Both the position numbers and the translations under genes were made by a program. 64,000 nt of DNA from an uncultured Porphyromonadaceae bacterium. GTDB lineage: Bacteria > Bacteroidota > Bacteroidia > Bacteroidales > Muribaculaceae. The stretch is taken from the NCBI GenBank assembly GCA_905202215.1, contig CAJKRG010000003.1, positions 1 through 64,000 of the forward strand, in the 5' to 3' direction. The notes under the pieces were generated by a model. The model saw nothing but the letters and a program-made list of their open reading frames with translations. It made no database searches and had not been told where the DNA came from. Shown here in pieces: positions 9,307 through 18,800 of the stretch (positions are counted from its first letter, which is position 1; each line of letters begins with the position of its first letter).

Positions 9307-10191
9307 ATGATACAGATTAAGGAGAGTTTTAAAGGACAGAGAGTGCTTGCTTTGCCGGATACTCTGCTCGACCAGCTGCGTTCTGACCCAGCGGTCGGCG
9401 GCTTATATGTTAGGAAAATAGGCTTTTTCCCTAAGGCCAAGTATCATAGTGTGGCCAAGCCTCAGGGCTGTTCCTACTCGTTGCTTCTGCACTGTATCGA
9501 CGGTCAGGGATGGTATGAGACCGGTGGACGCAAGCACATTATTCCTAAAAACAGTTTTGTGATTCTTCCCGCCGGAATGCCCTATTCCTTCGGATCGGAC
9601 AACAGCGATCCGTGGACAATTTACTGGGTGCATTTCTGCGGTACGCTCGCGACGCGTTTTGCCGACAGCGCTCCCGTGCGCGGAGCAGTCGAGCCGGCCG
9701 ACAATTCCCGCATAAGCGAGCGTCTGAAGTTGTTCGAGGAGCTTTACGACGCTTTTTCGCAGGCTATGGTGCCTGGTTATCAGGCGTATGCATCGATGTG
9801 TCTGGGGCACTATCTGGCATCATTCACCATGCTCGAGCAATACCGTCATGTCGCCGGCCCCGCGGGAGGCGAGCGGCCGTTCATAAGCCGCGTCATGCAC
9901 TTCATGGGGGAGAACGTACATCGTCAGCTCTCTCTCGAAGAGCTTTCGGCGCATTTCCACTATTCGCCTTCGCGTTTTTCGGCTATTTTCCGGGCAGAGA
10001 CCGGCATGTCGCCTATGAGCTGCTTCCTGCGTACAAAAGTGCAGCAGGCCTGTGCCTATCTCGAGCTTTCCGATCTTAAGATAAATGAGATATCCCTGCG
10101 GCTGGGTATAACTGATCCGGCTTATTTCTCGCGTCTCTTCCACCGCACGATGGGCATGTCGCCTCAGGCCTACCGCAAGGAAAGCCGATGA
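9307..10191 (+). CDS. AraC family transcriptional regulator of the mannose operon
   Basis: 294 residues from the ATG at 9307. An in-frame GTG at 9280 would overlap the -7 box, so I reject it as the start. The N-terminal half (about 1-170) is a cupin-like AraC ligand-binding domain with LPAGMPYSFG. The C-terminal hundred residues hold two helix-turn-helix motifs (SLEELSAHFHYSPSRFSAIF and INEISLRLGITDPAYFSRLF), ending with the MSPQAYRK motif typical of the family. It is divergent from the mannose operon with an 88-bp spacer, the classic arrangement for a sugar-responsive activator of its neighbours. The ligand is probably mannose or a mannoside, by inference only. Its stop is 11 bp from the convergent TIR gene, and no terminator is visible between them. 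Confidence 0.9.
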   Translation: MIQIKESFKGQRVLALPDTLLDQLRSDPAVGGLYVRKIGFFPKAKYHSVAKPQGCSYSLLLHCIDGQGWYETGGRKHIIPKNSFVILPAGMPYSFGSDNSDPWTIYWVHFCGTLATRFADSAPVRGAVEPADNSRISERLKLFEELYDAFSQAMVPGYQAYASMCLGHYLASFTMLEQYRHVAGPAGGERPFISRVMHFMGENVHRQLSLEELSAHFHYSPSRFSAIFRAETGMSPMSCFLRTKVQQACAYLELSDLKINEISLRLGITDPAYFSRLFHRTMGMSPQAYRKESR

Positions 10192-10202
10192 AGAAGTTCG
10201 GG

Positions 10203-11012
10203 TCAGGATAGATTGTGATGATACATGTCTAAATCGCAGATGTCGTTTACTATTTTTTCGGCACATTCATCAAAGATGCACTCGTTATAATTTCCATTAT
10301 AGATGATTCTCGGATGTATACCGTCGGCGTTAACCATTTCATAGTATAGCTCGCCGTTAGACATTCCCTCGTCGGATATAATATACAGTCTGAAACAGTT
10401 TGTCGCCCTTTTTAATAAGGTACATATGAAACTGATGATATAAGTTTCAGATTCTGTTAATTTTCTGGATATTAGCAATAAAACATATCCATTGCCATAT
10501 ATGTCGAAAAAATCCGGATCGACCAAATCGGGGGATCCTGTTTTGAAGAGATAATAATCGTTTATGTAATTTCCGGGTAGGATACATGTTTTATATGATC
10601 GGCCGATAAGTTTTTCGGCTACATGATCCGTTATATTATCTTCTGTCGACCATATATACATTGTCGACCGTCGGTCAAAACGTTTGATGGCCGCATCAAT
10701 GTCTTCTTCGCTCCCATCAAGATTTATGGTTTCATAGGGGCGATTTAAGGATTTGATGAATTTGATCTCACGGCGCACCCATTCAGAATTTTGTGAATTT
10801 TCGCTATCACAAAGAATAAACCGGTCACGCGCTTTTATTTCACGTTTGATAAGGTCAAATATTTCCGCATCATCCTCAAGACATTTTAAGAAGAAAAGCA
10901 GCGGTTTGTAGTTTAACGACTCAAGTTTATTCCTGAGATTTATTACTTTTTCAAAATCTTTATTGGAGTGAGATACAAATACCCAGGCATTAGAGGAATC
11001 AATGCTGTTCAT
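10203..11012 (-). CDS. TIR-domain protein, probably horizontally acquired
   Basis: 269 residues. The N-terminal domain (about 8-130) is TIR-like: VFVSHSNKD (S14-D19) is box 1, and SEWVRREI places the putative catalytic Glu at E82, four residues after W78, as in NAD-cleaving TIR enzymes. Residues about 170-260 repeat a TIR-like strand/helix pattern (GYVLLLISRKL, then NECIFDECAEKIV at the end) without a clear catalytic Glu, so it may be a degenerate second TIR domain; that is inference. Bacterial TIR proteins act in anti-phage defence or as effectors, usually by NAD hydrolysis or signalling. No partner gene is present. The gene is strikingly AT-rich (many AAA, AAT, TTT and ATA codons) compared with all neighbours, which suggests transfer. 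It starts 33 bp after the MBL gene on the same strand and may read through from it. Confidence 0.75.
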   Translation of the reverse strand: MNSIDSSNAWVFVSHSNKDFEKVINLRNKLESLNYKPLLFFLKCLEDDAEIFDLIKREIKARDRFILCDSENSQNSEWVRREIKFIKSLNRPYETINLDGSEEDIDAAIKRFDRRSTMYIWSTEDNITDHVAEKLIGRSYKTCILPGNYINDYYLFKTGSPDLVDPDFFDIYGNGYVLLLISRKLTESETYIISFICTLLKRATNCFRLYIISDEGMSNGELYYEMVNADGIHPRIIYNGNYNECIFDECAEKIVNDICDLDMYHHNLS

Positions 11013-11045
11013 AAAAATTTTTATGCTGGTATGACAGATCCGACA

Positions 11046-12011
11046 TCAGGGAAGAACCGTGAGTGGAGATGATTCGAGGCGGGGAAGGACGGCGATATGC
11101 AACCGTAGATCGTGGGCAGGGGCTATGGCCGACGGAGCTATTTCGACGCCGGCTTCCTCGAGGGCGTGACGCACGGCTCCGAGAGCCTTCTGGGGCGTGT
11201 TGTTGTCCTGGCTGAGATGGCACAGAAAGATGCGCCTGAATCCCGTCGCCGGTGTGACGGCGGCAAGATAACGAGCGGTATCGGCATTGTCCATATGTCC
11301 CGATGTTGAGGCTATGCGGGCTTTGAGATAGACCGGATAATGGCCGTTGCGCAGCATTTCGGCGTCGTAATTGGCTTCGATCATCAGATGACGGGCCTGC
11401 CTGATATAGTGGTCGGCGCGGGCTGTTATGGTTCCGGTGTCTGTGGCGATGACGAAAGATGTTCCGGCACATTCGATGAAGAAACCGGCGTTGTCGGTTC
11501 CGTCGTGGCTTGTCTCGAATGCCGTGATTGTCATCGGGCCTATGGTGAACGGAAATTCCTTATATATAGGTGCGTGGTAGTCTTTTATGCGTCGCGACAT
11601 GCTGTGGCGCCGCAGCAGCCCTGTGAGAGCCTTGGGGGTGGCATAGAGACGCATGTGCTTGAAGCGCCTGAGGATCGCATAGGCGTATCGCACATGATCG
11701 CCGTGGTCGTGTGTGAGAAGTATGCCCTGTATTGTGGAGGGATCTATGCTGTTGGCCGCCAGTTCGGCCAAAACGCGGTTGTTGTCGCATCCGGCGTCAA
11801 TGAGAATGCCGCACGACGGAGTGCCGACATAAGAGCAGTTTCCGCTGCTTCCGCTGCCGAACGACATGAACCGAAGTTTTTCGGGTAGTACCAGCTTTTC
11901 CGGGTCGATGGCCTCCAGCAATGAGTCTCCGGCCTCCTCGGGGAGGTCGAACAGTCCCGGCGAATCATCGGGGAAGCTTTTGAGACGGTATTTCTGGCGG
12001 CGGCGGGTCAT
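11046..12011 (-). CDS. MBL-fold metallohydrolase, YycJ/WalJ-like
   Basis: 321 residues. The metallo-beta-lactamase motif LTHDHGDHV, the GSGSSGNC loop that opens YycJ-like proteins, and the later SHDG, ATDTG and CHLSQDN motifs give a complete set of metal ligands. YycJ/WalJ proteins are cytosolic nucleases (5'-to-3' DNA exonuclease in characterised cases), linked to DNA repair and cell-wall signalling in Firmicutes. The first 40 residues are an unconserved basic/acidic extension. The gene starts 18 bp after the RsmI-like methylase stop on the same strand, so the two are probably cotranscribed from the promoter near 12757. Confidence 0.85.
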   Translation of the reverse strand: MTRRRQKYRLKSFPDDSPGLFDLPEEAGDSLLEAIDPEKLVLPEKLRFMSFGSGSSGNCSYVGTPSCGILIDAGCDNNRVLAELAANSIDPSTIQGILLTHDHGDHVRYAYAILRRFKHMRLYATPKALTGLLRRHSMSRRIKDYHAPIYKEFPFTIGPMTITAFETSHDGTDNAGFFIECAGTSFVIATDTGTITARADHYIRQARHLMIEANYDAEMLRNGHYPVYLKARIASTSGHMDNADTARYLAAVTPATGFRRIFLCHLSQDNNTPQKALGAVRHALEEAGVEIAPSAIAPAHDLRLHIAVLPRLESSPLTVLP

Positions 12012-12029
12012 GAGGAACGGTGCAGACGG

Positions 12030-12737
12030 TCAACTGTGATACAGGAGGAAGATAGCGGGGCGTTTGGCGTAGTCGGCGGTGTCCTTGCGCCACTGTGAGA
12101 GCGGCATTGTGCGTATGGACTGGGCAGGTCCCGTAAGATCGCATGCCACGCATAGGAGCATGTCGGGAGGAAATGCGGCGGAAAGTTCTTCGATAAGGCG
12201 GCGGTTGCGGTATGGCGTCTCGATGAATATCTGTGTCTGGCCGCGGCGTATGGCGCGTTCCATCTCTTTGAACGCCGTCGCGCGTTTGGCGCCGTCGAAG
12301 GGCAGGTAGCCGAGAAAGGCGAAACTCTGGCCGTTGAAGCCCGAGGCCATCAGAGATAGCAATATGCTCGACGGGCCGACAAGAGGCACTACTTCTATGC
12401 CCTTGCGGGCGGCTGCTGCTACAAGATCGGATCCCGGATCTGCTACTGCCGGACAGCCGGCTTCGCTGATGAGGCCCATGTCGTGGCCCTCAAGGGCCGG
12501 TTCGAGCATGGCGGGAACTGTGGCGGGGTCGGTATGCTCATTGAGCACATCGAAATGGAGCGAGTCGATGTCGATGGAACGGTCGCATGCTTTGAGAAAG
12601 CGGCGCGCGGTGCGTAATTCCTCTACTACAAAATATCGGACCTGTGACAGCAGGGCGATGTTGGCTGCCGGAAAAACCTCCTCTGGTTTTACCGGTGCTA
12701 AAAATGACGGAAAAAGATATAGTTTGCCTGCTGACAT
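12030..12737 (-). CDS. RsmI-like SAM-dependent methyltransferase (tetrapyrrole methylase fold)
   Basis: 235 residues from the ATG at 12735-12737. The frame extends a further 31 codons upstream but would cross the promoter, and MSAGKLYLFP is the usual start in this family. The motifs LISEAGCPAVADPGSDLV and VVPLVGPSSILLSLMASG are those of RsmI and relatives, which 2'-O-methylate C1402 of 16S rRNA. Bacteroidetes often encode this shorter form beside a full RsmI, and its exact target is not certain. It heads a probable operon with the MBL gene. The last residues (IFLLYHS) end in a short tail without the extra C-terminal domain of E. coli RsmI. Confidence 0.8.
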   Translation of the reverse strand: MSAGKLYLFPSFLAPVKPEEVFPAANIALLSQVRYFVVEELRTARRFLKACDRSIDIDSLHFDVLNEHTDPATVPAMLEPALEGHDMGLISEAGCPAVADPGSDLVAAAARKGIEVVPLVGPSSILLSLMASGFNGQSFAFLGYLPFDGAKRATAFKEMERAIRRGQTQIFIETPYRNRRLIEELSAAFPPDMLLCVACDLTGPAQSIRTMPLSQWRKDTADYAKRPAIFLLYHS

Positions 12738-12756
12738 ATAATGGTCGTTATTGTTG

Positions 12757-12787
12757 CAAAAATAGCAAAAAAATCGCACAGGTGCAA
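12757..12787 (-). promoter_or_regulatory. Promoter of the RsmI-like / MBL operon
   Basis: On the minus strand, TTG (12785-12787), 20 nt, then TATTTTTG (12757-12764) followed by CA. It lies 19 nt before the ATG, a good match to the Bacteroidetes promoter. Confidence 0.7.
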
Positions 12788-12831
12788 CCATTGATTCTAT
12801 TATGACTATAATTGTCGTTATAACAGCCAAT

Positions 12832-12868
12832 AAAAAAGCCGCTTCCGTATGCGACGGGAAGCGGCTTT
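12832..12868 (-). terminator. Terminator of the S8 protease gene
   Basis: AAAGCCGCTTCC (12835-12846) pairs perfectly with GGAAGCGGCTTT (12857-12868). On the minus strand a run of six T residues follows. It lies 22 bp past the protease stop codon. Confidence 0.9.
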
Positions 12869-12890
12869 CTTCTATTTGGATAAGGGGGAA

Positions 12891-15800
12891 TCAGCGCTTG
12901 ATGACGCGGGCTGTGACTCCGCCGTCGGCCCAGGCTGCGACGAGGATATAGTGTCCTGCGGGGAGCGAGGCGACATTGATATCTACGGTAGCGCCAGTGG
13001 TGACATCGGTAGTCTCGGTGGCCACGGCCTTGCCGGCGGCATCATAGAGAGTGAACACGGTGTCGTCGGCATCAAAGCCGCAGAGGGCGTGGAGCACGTC
13101 TTCGACGGGGTTGGGCATTACGGTGAGCTGTGACGAAGATGCCTCTACCGACGAGATTCCGCTAAGATCCATGACCTTGACGGGTATCGTGGCCACAGCA
13201 GTGAGACCGTCGGGATCGGTCGCTGTTACGGTAGCCGCGATATTGCCGGCAGCCTTGCCGAAGAATATCACGCCGGTGGGAGTGGTATATGCTTCGGCGA
13301 TATCACCGGTGACGGGGGTGAAGGCATAGGTGAGCTCGTCGCCGTCGGGATCGCTGAAGAGTTCGGCGAAGCTTATGACAGGCGATGTGCCGCCTACAGG
13401 AACTTCTACGTCGGCATGCTCGACAGCCTCGGGAGCTCGGTTGACATGCTCGACGGCATAGCGTACGGTAAACTCAGTGCTCTTGGAGGCTTTGTCGGCA
13501 GCCGTGATGACGAAGGCGTTGCCATCGGAGGCCTGGCCGAATTCAGGAGCTATCGCTACGTTGACGGTGACAGGTTCGGTGGCGCCGTTTACGGTCCATG
13601 TGCCTTCCTCACCTGCGGTGATGGTGGCGGCATCGCCTTCGGCAGCCTCGACGGAAGCAACCGTGGCCATGCCTGCGCCATCCTGGAAGGCGATAGTGTA
13701 GTCGTCCATGTCGGGATCGCTTACGGTGACGGCCACGTTGGTCGTCTGGCCTTCTTTGGCGTAGACTACGGTTTCGGGACCTGTCACTACGGGAGCGCCG
13801 TTGAGGTCAAGATATACGGGGAAGTTGACCAGGGGAGCGTTCGGGTCGTTCGACTTTATGACGAGGACGGCCTTGTTGCCTTTCTCGAGACGGGCGGCGG
13901 CCGGATTGATCTCCAGTTTCACCTCTGCGGTCTCGCCGGGTTCGACGTCATTTTCGCCGGCTGTCTCCACCAGAGAGATCCAGGGCTGTCCCGGAACGGT
14001 TTCGAGAGGTGTCATGATATAACCGAGCGAGCCGTACTGGTCGGTGAAGAGAGCGGCGACATCGAACCATCCGTAGGACTCATAGTATCCCATGTAGCGG
14101 TTAGGTTCGTAGGCGTCCTGCTTGCCGATGAGATATGCGGGAGCTGTCACGCCGGCGTCGAAGGTCGCTACCACGCAGAAGTCTTCGCCCGGGTTGAGGT
14201 AGACGCTGCGTTCGAGAGGTATCACGTAGAATTTACCTGAGGTACCGGCCTGTTCGGCGATGTGGAGGGTTCCGCGGGCGGCGATATTGTCGCCTGTAGG
14301 ATCGGAACCGAGTACGACCTCGATGGTCACGGTATAGTCGGAGGCGATAGTGACGCCGTTCTCGCTTGTCGATGCCAGGGTGACAGGCATGTAGAGATGG
14401 CTCATGTTGAAGCCTTCGGCGGGTGCCGTGAAGTGTGTCGAGGCCTTGAACTTGTCATAGAACGAGTTCGAGCCGTAGTTATAGATGTTGCCCGTACCCG
14501 GTACGGCCGGATAGATCACGGCATTGCTGTAGCTGAAGTCCTGGGGAGTGTCGTAGAGATTGTCGGACGTGTCGAAGGGACGTACGGAAGCTATGCCTGC
14601 GGCAAGTATTCCGGCGTTTGCCTTGGTGTTGGCACTTACGGCCTTGCTCCAGGGTGTGATTCCGCCGCCGAGATCCTCTTCGGGTTCCTCGCCTACGCCC
14701 GAGGGATCGAGAGTAAGCGTATACGACAGTTTGTATTCGCCCTCGTTGCCGATGGTGAGGCTTTCTTTGATGATGGCGGTTTCGTCTGTGGCCTTGACTG
14801 CGATTTCATTGGCCGAGAGAGTCATGGCGGGTGCCGGGGTGACAATGAACTGTACGTTGACGGTCTTCTCGGTCAGATTGCCCTCCATGAGGTCAGCCTC
14901 CGATGTGGCATACTGGAAGGTGACGGGAACATCGTATGTGCCGGGTGTCATCCAGAATTCACATTCCATCATCGGGATAGAGAAGTCGATGCCGTCCTTT
15001 CCTACGGTGAGAGGCATGCCTTCCTGATACTGGCTCCACATCTTGTTGCCGGTGGGTTCGCCTGTGATCCAGTCGATTTCCGGCATGTTGGCCATAAGCA
15101 TGAATACAGGCATTTCAATGTCGAACCATTCGTCGTAGATGGTCGGGCCGCCTACGGTGATGTTGGCGATGGTGAACTCTGCCGTGCCTTCGTTGCGTAC
15201 GGAGAAGGAAGCAGCGTAGCATGCGCCCATCTGGACGAGCGGGTCGCTATAGTCGGTGCTGCGGAATCCGAGCACGTTCTCGAGGGTTATGTCGGCCGGC
15301 CATACGGGTTTGGCCTCACCGGTAAGGGTGATGTCGAGAGGTATGGCGATCTTACCGTTGCCGGGCATATTGGTGTTCATGGTCAGTGTGCCGGTATAGT
15401 TGCCGGCCATACGGCGGGTGTCGAAGTCGAGACCGATCGTCTCGCTCTTGCCCGGTGCGAGAGGCGACTCTACTACAGGCGAGAAGCTTACAGCCTGATT
15501 GAACTGTATGGTGCGTTCGGGGAGCTTGATGAAGTTTTCTCCGTCGAGATCGCAGATACCGCCGAGGCCGAAGATGTCGTAGATGATGGCGTTTTCGTCG
15601 GCACCCTTATACTGGAACTTGAAGCATCCGTCCTTTTCAAGGATTACCTGGAAGCATACGCCCATATTCATCGAGTTGCCGTATTCCATGAATGATACGA
15701 CGGCACGGTCGTCGGTCACATAGTGATATGTGCCGGCTGTGCGGTTTTCGTCCATGGAGTGCAGACCCCAGTAGGGTGCGATGATATTGGTGTATATCGA

Positions 15801-18800
15801 GCCAGTGGGGAAGTCGGCCGGTGGTTCGGGCCATATTTTGTCGTTACGGCGCTCGGTGAAGGAGATGAAGCCGGTGTTGTAGATATACATCGTGTCGTAG
15901 AGCTTGCCGTAGAAGGGGAATGAGAAAGGCAGCTCGACGGCCACGAAGTCATTGAGCATGTAATAGGATATGCCGTAATGCTCGCCGAGGCCGTTGGTCT
16001 CGATGTCTTCCCATGCGAAAGTTACGTCCTGGGTGTCGAGCGACGACGAATAGCTGTACGATGTGGTTGCGTCTGCGTTGTCGGGCAGAGTGAACGAGGT
16101 CATGGCGTTGGGCGTGAGCGAATAGAGCAGTGTCTCGTTGCCCTTGTTGGTCACCGTGAGGTCTTTGTGCAGGGGCGTGAATGCCTCGACGGTCTCGGTG
16201 ACTTCTGTGAGACTCAGTTCTGCCTCGGGACAGCCGATGACGGTAGCCTTGACGGTAGCCTTGACGGTGCCGGCGCTTGTGGTGATGGCTACGATGTCGG
16301 AAACGGCGCCTTCGGTGGCCGTAGGCACGGTCACGATGATGTCCTTGGCCATGCCGGCCTCAAGGGTGAAGGGAGTTTCGATATCGGTGCTCATCTTGCC
16401 GTTCTCAATACTTACTGCAGTCACTTCGAGAGCGTCGTGGCCGGTGTTCTTGAGGGTGACGGCAGCCTTAGCCTCGGCGGTGCGGAATACTTCGCCAAGA
16501 TCGATGATGTCGTTTTCGAGTTCGGCTACAGGAACGAGGCTCTCGCCGGTGATCGTGGCGTCGAATCGTACGAAGGAATGTGCCGGTGCCGGATCGTTGG
16601 TCACGATGGCGAGGTTGTTGAAAGTCGCACCGGCGTTCATGTCGGGCGTAGCGGCTACAGTTGCGGTGATCTCGATGCTTTCGCCAGGTGTCACCATGCC
16701 GTAGGGTACGCTGAGAGCTGTGACGAAAGCGGGCTTGGGTGCTGCGAACTTCACGGCCGTGCCTGTGCCGAAGTAGTGGAAGCGCGAGTTGTCGGGAGTG
16801 ACTTCCTGATTGCCCCAGTAGTCGGCCATGTCGGCTGATGTCACTACCACGCAGTCGGCGCAGTCGAGGTCGTTGATGGCGCAGAAGAGATTCGAACCGC
16901 TCTGGAACATGAAGTCGGGAGTATAGTCATCGTAGAATATCTCGATGTCGCCGTTGCTGGCAAGTGTCATATGGTAGCTGACAGGAAGATATTCCTTGTC
17001 GTATACGACTGCAAGCACGTCGATGAAGCGCACCACGAACTTGCCGTCGGCCTTGGCATATTCTACGCGCGAGTTCGGACCCATGCGCATTTGCGAGCCG
17101 TAGGCCGATATAAGGCCTGTGCCGCGAACACCGTTGGCGCCCGGGGTCAGCGGTGGCCAGAAGTTGTTTTCGTTGGGTACGAACATGAGGGCGCCGTAGC
17201 TCGAGATATATACTTTCTCGTAGTTCTGGCCGTAGTAGGGGAAGCTGAAGCCGAGCGATACGGGTTTCGACACATAGACATCGTCGGAGAACTGCGACGA
17301 GATGTCGGTGGCTCCGATGAGAGCCGGATTACCGTCGTATTCGAAGGGAGAATAGCCTTCAAGGGTAGATGATACCGTATAGCCGAATTTATGGTTCGCG
17401 GCTGTCTGGCCTTCGATCGTTTCGTCGGAGAAGCGCGGGAACACGAATTCGAGCGGATATTTGCCCTCGTTCTTTATCTTGAACGATACTTTCGAGGGTG
17501 CGGCTGCAACATCGAGGGTGCCGGCATCGACGGTAGCGGGGTCGAGGACGAGCTTGGCGGGATCGGTCGCCGCACCCTGTACGAGTACGCGCACTTCGCG
17601 GCCTTCGGCATCGGTGAATACTACCGTGCCGCTATGGCTGCCGCTGCTTTTGGGCGCGTAGGTGAGATCTACCTTGACGCGTGTGCGTGCGGGGAAACCC
17701 GACTGCACGTATTCGGGGCCCTTGAAGTGCTCGGATATGCAGCTGATCTTGTCCTGATAGATTCCGGCACCCCACTGGCTGCCCTTGAACGAGCCGTAGC
17801 CGCGGTTGTAGAGCTCGACGGAGAGTGTCTTGCTCTCGCCGACGAGCAGCGAGCCGAAGTTCACTATCTTGGGTGTGGCCACATCGGGTTCGTTGCCTTC
17901 GATAGTATATGTCATCGGCACGGAGTGCTGTGCGCCGGTACCTTCGTTGGTGTTGAGGAGCACTTTGAAATTATATGTGCCGTTGACGAGGCGCGAGCCG
18001 TCGGCGCTTACGGTCACGGTCTGGGTCTCGCCCTTGCGCACGGTGCCTGTGGCAGGTTCGAGTTCGAGTACCTGGCTCCAGTCGGGATTGGCCGAGCGAG
18101 CGGTGATACCCCAGGTCATTTTGTCGGCCTGTGATTCATAGACGCTGCCTTTGAGGGCTGCCGAGAGCTGGGTCCATGTGTGGCCCATGTCGTTGCTCAT
18201 GAAGCTGTACGCGGCGGTGCCTTCCTTGTCGGCCAGATGCATGGAGAGGGGATAGCCTTCCTGATTGCCCTCGAAGTGAACAGCGATCCAGAAGGATTCG
18301 CCAGGGGCGAAGAAAAGCTGCTCGTCGAGCTGTATGGCATAGTTGAAGGCGAAGAAACTGTAGTTTACTTCTTTCAGGAGTGTGGCCGATGATATCGAGG
18401 CATCGCCTTTGTATATCTGTATCACGGGGTTGGTGCCGTATGCGCCGTCGACAACGATGTGGGTCAGGTTGAAGCCTTCGGGGTATTGCGAAGCCTCTAC
18501 TCGGAACCACTGTGCCATCGAGTTGGGCAGCGAGCGGTCTGTGTCGCCGATATAGGCCCAGGGATCGGAACCGTAGGTGAAGTTGACGGGATAGTCTGAG
18601 GTCTCGTAGTCGCCCGACACAACGCTGTATGTGCGTATTTTATTTGATCCGAGGGTGCCTCCGTAAGGCTTGACGGTGCCGATCATCGGGCGCGCCGCCG
18701 ATGCCGTGCGGACAGATACGGTGCGCGATCCGGCCGACCAGCGGAGTATGCCGTCGGCGTTGTTGCCGATGTTGAAGGCTGCCGACGCCACGGGAGTCGC

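Noticed and set aside
10192..10202. A terminator between the AraC and TIR genes
   Set aside because: Only 11 bp separate the stops and no hairpin is visible there.
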